The notes under the pieces: generated by a model | The model's input: the letters and a program-made list of their open reading frames with translations, nothing else | Told to the model about the DNA's origin: nothing | Databases searched by the model: none | Made by a program: the position numbers and the translations under genes | Shown: piece after piece, positions 61,296 to 64,000 of the stretch | Layout of the letters: the number at the start of each line of letters is the position of its first letter | How positions within the stretch are numbered: position 1 is the first letter of the stretch | Source of the DNA: Bacteroidales bacterium | GTDB lineage: Bacteria; Bacteroidota; Bacteroidia; Bacteroidales; P3 | Reading direction: 5' to 3' | Assembly (NCBI GenBank): GCA_024400565.1 | Contig: JAKSMQ010000003.1 | Location: 17,303 to 81,302, forward strand | Length of the DNA: 64,000 nt

Positions 61296-61592
61296 ATGAA
61301 TCCTCTTTTCCAGAAGGTATGGTCGGCGATAAAGAATAAATACGTTCTCACCACAATCATATTTATTCTTATCTTCGTCATCTTCGATACCAACAACGTC
61401 AGGGTAACCATGGGACTCTCCCGCGAGGTTAGCCGGCTTGAGCATCAGAAGGCCGAACTCGAGGCCGGTATTAGTGCCGACAGCGTCGAAATCTATTCTC
61501 TCAAGGACAATCTCGACGCCATAGAACGTTATGGTCGCGAGCATTATTATATGAAGCGCGAGAACGAAGACCTTTTCATCATCAAGCACTAA
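61296..61592 (+). CDS. Septum formation initiator (DivIC/FtsB-like)
   Basis: The 98-residue protein has one transmembrane helix (about 17-34, YVLTTIIFILIFVIF) followed by a periplasmic coiled coil (about 38-75) and a short C-terminal motif (YGREHYYMKRENEDLFIIK) typical of FtsB/DivIC, which bridges FtsL and FtsQ at the divisome. It is small but complete. It lies between a lytic transglycosylase and an NlpC/P60 hydrolase gene. Confidence 0.88.
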   Translation: MNPLFQKVWSAIKNKYVLTTIIFILIFVIFDTNNVRVTMGLSREVSRLEHQKAELEAGISADSVEIYSLKDNLDAIERYGREHYYMKRENEDLFIIKH

Positions 61593-61613
61593 CCCCCCAA
61601 CCCTGACCATATC

Positions 61614-62234
61614 ATGAAACGCATCCTTTTGCTCCTTGCAGTAGCCTCGCTGGCTCTGTTTTCCTTTTCCTCCTGCCAGTCGCTCAAGAAATTCTTCGCC
61701 CCAGAGATGGACGACGAGGACTTCATTATCGGACAGCTCTATGCCGACGAATTCGTCAAGGAAGAACCCTTCCGTCCCCACCGCACCCGACCTGCTAACG
61801 GCCGATCCTCCAATCCTTCGGGCAAATGCGGTGTAGAACTTACCGCCAAAGACAATCCTGCGCTCTATGCCGCCATCGACTCCTGGTATGGAACCCCCTA
61901 TCTCTATGGAGGTTGCAGCAAGGAAGGTGTCGACTGCAGCTGCTTTGTGGGCCATATCTTCCGCGAGGTCTATGGCGTCAACCTTCACCGCGTCGCCAAC
62001 GACATCCAGCAGGACGTCACCCTCATCTCGAGAGACAAGCTTCGCGAGGGCGACATCGTCTTCTTCACCAACGGCAACGGCAAAGTGTCCCATGTGGGCA
62101 TTTACCTCAAGGACGATATGTTTGTTCATAGCTCTACCTCCAATGGTGTGATTATCAGCACCCTCTCCAACAGCTACTGGAATCAGCATTTCTACAAAGG
62201 GGGTCGCCACAGCAAAGTAAAGACCAAGTATTAA
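61614..62234 (+). CDS. NlpC/P60-family lipoprotein hydrolase
   Basis: The 206-residue protein has a lipoprotein signal ending FSFSSC (Cys21). The NlpC/P60 domain (about 80-200) contains the nucleophile Cys108 in GVDCSCFVGH (the usual Gly after DCS is Cys110), His160 in GKVSHVGIYL and a third polar residue in VHSST (172). Such enzymes cut peptide stems of peptidoglycan, typically at the D-Glu to diamino acid bond. It follows divIC by 21 nt and precedes the SUI1 gene by 19 nt. Confidence 0.9.
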   Translation: MKRILLLLAVASLALFSFSSCQSLKKFFAPEMDDEDFIIGQLYADEFVKEEPFRPHRTRPANGRSSNPSGKCGVELTAKDNPALYAAIDSWYGTPYLYGGCSKEGVDCSCFVGHIFREVYGVNLHRVANDIQQDVTLISRDKLREGDIVFFTNGNGKVSHVGIYLKDDMFVHSSTSNGVIISTLSNSYWNQHFYKGGRHSKVKTKY

Positions 62235-62253
62235 TCAGCAAGAACCGATACCG

Positions 62254-62595
62254 ATGGGAAAGAACAAAAACAAGGTAGGGGTGGTCTATAGCACCAATCC
62301 TGACTACCAGTATGAATACGAAGATGAGATGCTCGAGGCCGAAACCCTTCCTCCCGGTCAGCAGAAACTTGTTGTCGCCATCGACCGCCGTCAGCGCGGA
62401 GGCAAGCAGGCTACGCTGGTTAAAGGATTTGTCGGCACGGACGAAGACCTGCAGAAACTCTCAAAGGTGTTGAAGAATAAATGTGGAGTAGGGGGTACGG
62501 CAAAAGATGGAGAGATACTCATTCAGGGCGATTTCCGCGACAAGATAGTCCTCCTCCTTCAGGAGCAGGGCTACCAGGCCAAGCGAGGCAACTGA
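62254..62595 (+). CDS. SUI1/YciH-family translation factor
   Basis: The 113-residue protein has an N-terminal variable part and the SUI1 fold from about residue 38: LVVAIDRRQRGGKQATLVKG, then LQKLSKVLKNKCGVGGTAKD and EILIQGDFRDKIVLLLQEQG. Bacterial YciH resembles eukaryotic eIF1 and affects start-site fidelity in vitro. It ends the cluster; the hairpin repeats 4 nt downstream may act as its 3' end. Confidence 0.92.
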   Translation: MGKNKNKVGVVYSTNPDYQYEYEDEMLEAETLPPGQQKLVVAIDRRQRGGKQATLVKGFVGTDEDLQKLSKVLKNKCGVGGTAKDGEILIQGDFRDKIVLLLQEQGYQAKRGN

Positions 62596-62598
62596 TCC

Positions 62599-62662
62599 AT
62601 GAAGAAAAGTCCTGTGGACTTTTCGATAGCATGAAGAAACACCCAGTGGGTGTTTCGATAGC
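62599..62662. repeat. Two tandem 32-nt hairpin units with different but paired stems
   Basis: Units 62599-62630 and 62631-62662 share the flanks ATGAAGAAA and TTTCGATAGC. Their stems are GAAAAGTCC/GGACTTTTC (62604-62612, 62616-62624) and GAAACACCC/GGGTGTTTC (62636-62644, 62648-62656), each with a 3-nt loop. Differences between the units keep base pairing. A further GC-rich stem region (GCCCAAAGGGC near 62688) follows. Confidence 0.85.
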
Positions 62663-62946
62663 GATAGCGGAGAAGCCGAAGGCGCACGCCCAAAGGGCGG
62701 CTATGGGAATGCAACAAAACCGACCACGAATGGCCGGCTTGTCGAAAATGCGTTTGCATTGCAATTTCACATTACACATTTCACATTATGTGCATTGATA
62801 GCACTCCGCAGTTTGTTGATCTCTTTTTTTTCTAGCCATTCACAATGGTAATTCTTCTGTTGATATCTTAAGCTTTAATTATCAGTTGTTTATTGCAAAG
62901 ATACACCCATATTGCGATACACATAGAGAGAAAGAGTGAAGAAAAG
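62663..62946. other. Spacer with decayed repeats and an orphan promoter box
   Basis: After the hairpins come TTTCACATTA-type direct repeats (about 62764-62790). A minus-strand stretch (about 62763-62874) could encode EWLEKKEINKLRSAINAHN but has no start codon. A minus-strand TATCTTTG box lies at 62896-62903. No functional gene is supported. Confidence 0.5.
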
Positions 62947-62977
62947 TTGTTAAATCTCTCAATAATGCGTATCTTTG
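62947..62977 (+). promoter_or_regulatory. Promoter of the BspA-like gene
   Basis: TTG (62947-62949) and TATCTTTG (62970-62977) are 20 nt apart. The leader to the ATG at 63093 is about 108 nt. Confidence 0.7.
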
Positions 62978-63092
62978 CATCGACGAAGGTTCTCTTCCTG
63001 CCGATGCCGCAATGTCTCCAACCTGTTGGAACAAAGCAAGAACAGCACCTTCTCCGATTCACAGAAAAGAATAAATAAAATAGTATAACAAT

Positions 63093-64000
63093 ATGAAAAA
63101 AGTCTTATCACTTCTTGTTCTGGCCTTGCTTGGCACAAATATCTTATGGGCAAGGGATTTTTTCAGTGCCACGTCTCCCAGTGGCCATACTTTGTACTAC
63201 GTTATTGAGGGTGGCGTTGCCCATGTTACACATCCACGAGGGGATTATTATTTTGATGAATATTATAATGACCCATGGAATTCGAAGGGACCGAGACCGA
63301 CAGGTGCGTTAGAAATTCCCGCAAGCGTCACCTATAATGGCAACAACTATTCCGTAGTTTCAATCGGAGAACATGCTTTCGATGGTTGTAGTGGTCTCAC
63401 GAGCGTGACGATACCCAATTCGGTGACCACTATCGGAGATGATGCTTTCAGGGATTGCAAAGGTCTCACGAGTGTGACGATACCCAATTCGGTGACCTCT
63501 ATCGTAGATTTTGCTTTCAATGGTTGCAGTGGTCTCACGAGTGTAACGATACCCAATTCGGTGACTTCTATCGGAGAGGGGGCTTTCTTGCGTTGTAGTG
63601 GTCTCACGAGCGTGACGATACCTAATTCGGTGACCTCTATCGAAAATTGGGCTTTCAGAGGTTGCAGAGGTCTCACGAGTGTGACGATACCTAATTCGGT
63701 GACCACTATCGGAGATGGGGCTTTCTGGGGTTGCAAACGTCTCACGAGCGTGACGATACCCAATTCGGTGACCACTATTGGCAGCTATGCTTTCTATGAT
63801 TGTAGTGGTCTCACGAGTGTGACGATACCCAATTCGGTTACTTCTATTGGCGGCGGTGCTTTCTCTGGTTGCAGTAGTCTCACGAGCGTGACGATACCTA
63901 ATTCGGTGACCACTATCGAAGGTAGTGCTTTCAGGGGTTGCAGTGGTCTCACGAGCGTGACGATACCCAATTCGGTGACCACTATTGGCAGCTATGCTTT
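63093..64000 (+). CDS. BspA-like leucine-rich repeat surface protein, partial (C-terminus outside window)
   Basis: From the ATG at 63093 the frame stays open to the window end (302 residues seen). It has a signal peptide (MKKVLSLLVLALLGTN), a short N-domain with GHTLYYVIEGG and YNGNNYSVVSIG, and then LRR_5/BspA repeats of exactly 23 residues with consensus AFxGCSGLTSVTIPNSVTSI. Nine repeats are visible. Such proteins of Bacteroidales and other mucosal bacteria bind host matrix proteins or other bacteria. A type IX or other C-terminal sorting signal cannot be seen because the gene is cut. Confidence 0.93.
   Translation, partial: MKKVLSLLVLALLGTNILWARDFFSATSPSGHTLYYVIEGGVAHVTHPRGDYYFDEYYNDPWNSKGPRPTGALEIPASVTYNGNNYSVVSIGEHAFDGCSGLTSVTIPNSVTTIGDDAFRDCKGLTSVTIPNSVTSIVDFAFNGCSGLTSVTIPNSVTSIGEGAFLRCSGLTSVTIPNSVTSIENWAFRGCRGLTSVTIPNSVTTIGDGAFWGCKRLTSVTIPNSVTTIGSYAFYDCSGLTSVTIPNSVTSIGGGAFSGCSSLTSVTIPNSVTTIEGSAFRGCSGLTSVTIPNSVTTIGSYA
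63393..64000 (+). repeat. 69-bp coding tandem repeat inside the BspA-like gene
   Basis: GGTCTCACGAG starts at 63393, 63462, 63531, 63600, 63669, 63738, 63807, 63876 and 63945, a strict 69-bp period. About 30 bp of each unit are almost invariant at DNA level (one or two synonymous changes), while the rest varies, so the array is young or homogenised. Confidence 0.92.

Noticed and set aside
62893-63078. 61-codon frame before the BspA-like gene
   Set aside because: It spans the promoter of that gene and has no recognisable feature.
63347-63982. Minus-strand frames with VTELGIVTLVRP repeats
   Set aside because: They are the complement of the BspA-like LRR coding repeats.

Overview
The window is a chromosomal segment of a member of the Bacteroidota, most likely order Bacteroidales. 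The evidence is the recurrent Bacteroidetes promoter (-7 box TAnnTTTG, often with TTTG or TTG about 18-22 nt upstream), BspA-type leucine-rich repeats, DUF3857/transglutaminase, DUF4105, DUF4369 and DUF481 envelope proteins, a RapZ-C fusion kinase, short-LID adenylate kinase, and ATP-dependent PEP carboxykinase next to pyruvate phosphate dikinase. Genus cannot be assigned from the sequence alone. Most of the window is ordinary core genome; I see no transposase, integrase, phage gene, CRISPR array or rRNA.

Layout. 1-7704 (minus strand): a 5' gene fragment with a membrane anchor, an APH-kinase/RapZ-C fusion, rhomboid protease, mutL, a sodium:solute symporter and an OmpA-like protein. 7705-8984: a 1.28-kb gene-free island of 11-bp tandem arrays, a duplicated 58-bp segment and a long potential hairpin. 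8985-18280 (plus): DUF481 barrel, clpB, tRNA-Glu(CTC), DUF362 lipoprotein, thioredoxin-fold protein, argS and acyl-ACP thioesterase. 18281-36862 (minus): a 22-bp repeat cluster, a 29-aa membrane microprotein, two DUF3857/transglutaminase proteins, DUF4105, a small exported protein and an MscS channel; then gcvT-DUF1015, a MerR regulator, a Lys/Ala/Glu-rich exported protein, and sppA with an SUMF1-fold protein and the aguB-aguA putrescine pathway. 36863-37226: second 11-bp palindromic array. 37227-46785 (plus): S41 protease, membrane AraC regulator, TPR protein, nrnA-like DHH phosphoesterase, two FKBP prolyl isomerases, adk, obg and PAP2. 47068-59640 (minus): M17 and M28 peptidases, pckA, ppdK, lpxH-like, DUF4369 lipoprotein, a shortened aroC, FKBP and butyrate kinase. 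59895-64000 (plus): lytic transglycosylase with LysM, DivIC/FtsB-like protein, NlpC/P60 lipoprotein, SUI1, a hairpin-repeat region and the start of a BspA-like LRR surface protein.

How the genes fit together. Three themes recur: envelope maintenance (OmpA-like, DUF481, DUF4105, transglutaminases, sppA, S41, MltD-like, NlpC/P60, FKBPs, lpxH); central metabolism of a fermenting anaerobe (pckA, ppdK, buk, gcvT); and housekeeping (clpB, mutL, argS, adk, obg). Polyamine synthesis from agmatine is complete for its last two steps (aguA, aguB).

The least-explained DNA is intergenic: two different 11-bp tandem families with one helical turn per unit, one of them in inverted clusters at two or three loci; a 22-bp tandem family at two loci; and a pair of 32-nt hairpin units whose stems differ but stay paired. 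No previously undescribed protein system could be demonstrated. The best candidates for second looks are these repeat families, the 29-aa microprotein, the kinase-RapZ fusion and the internally deleted chorismate synthase.
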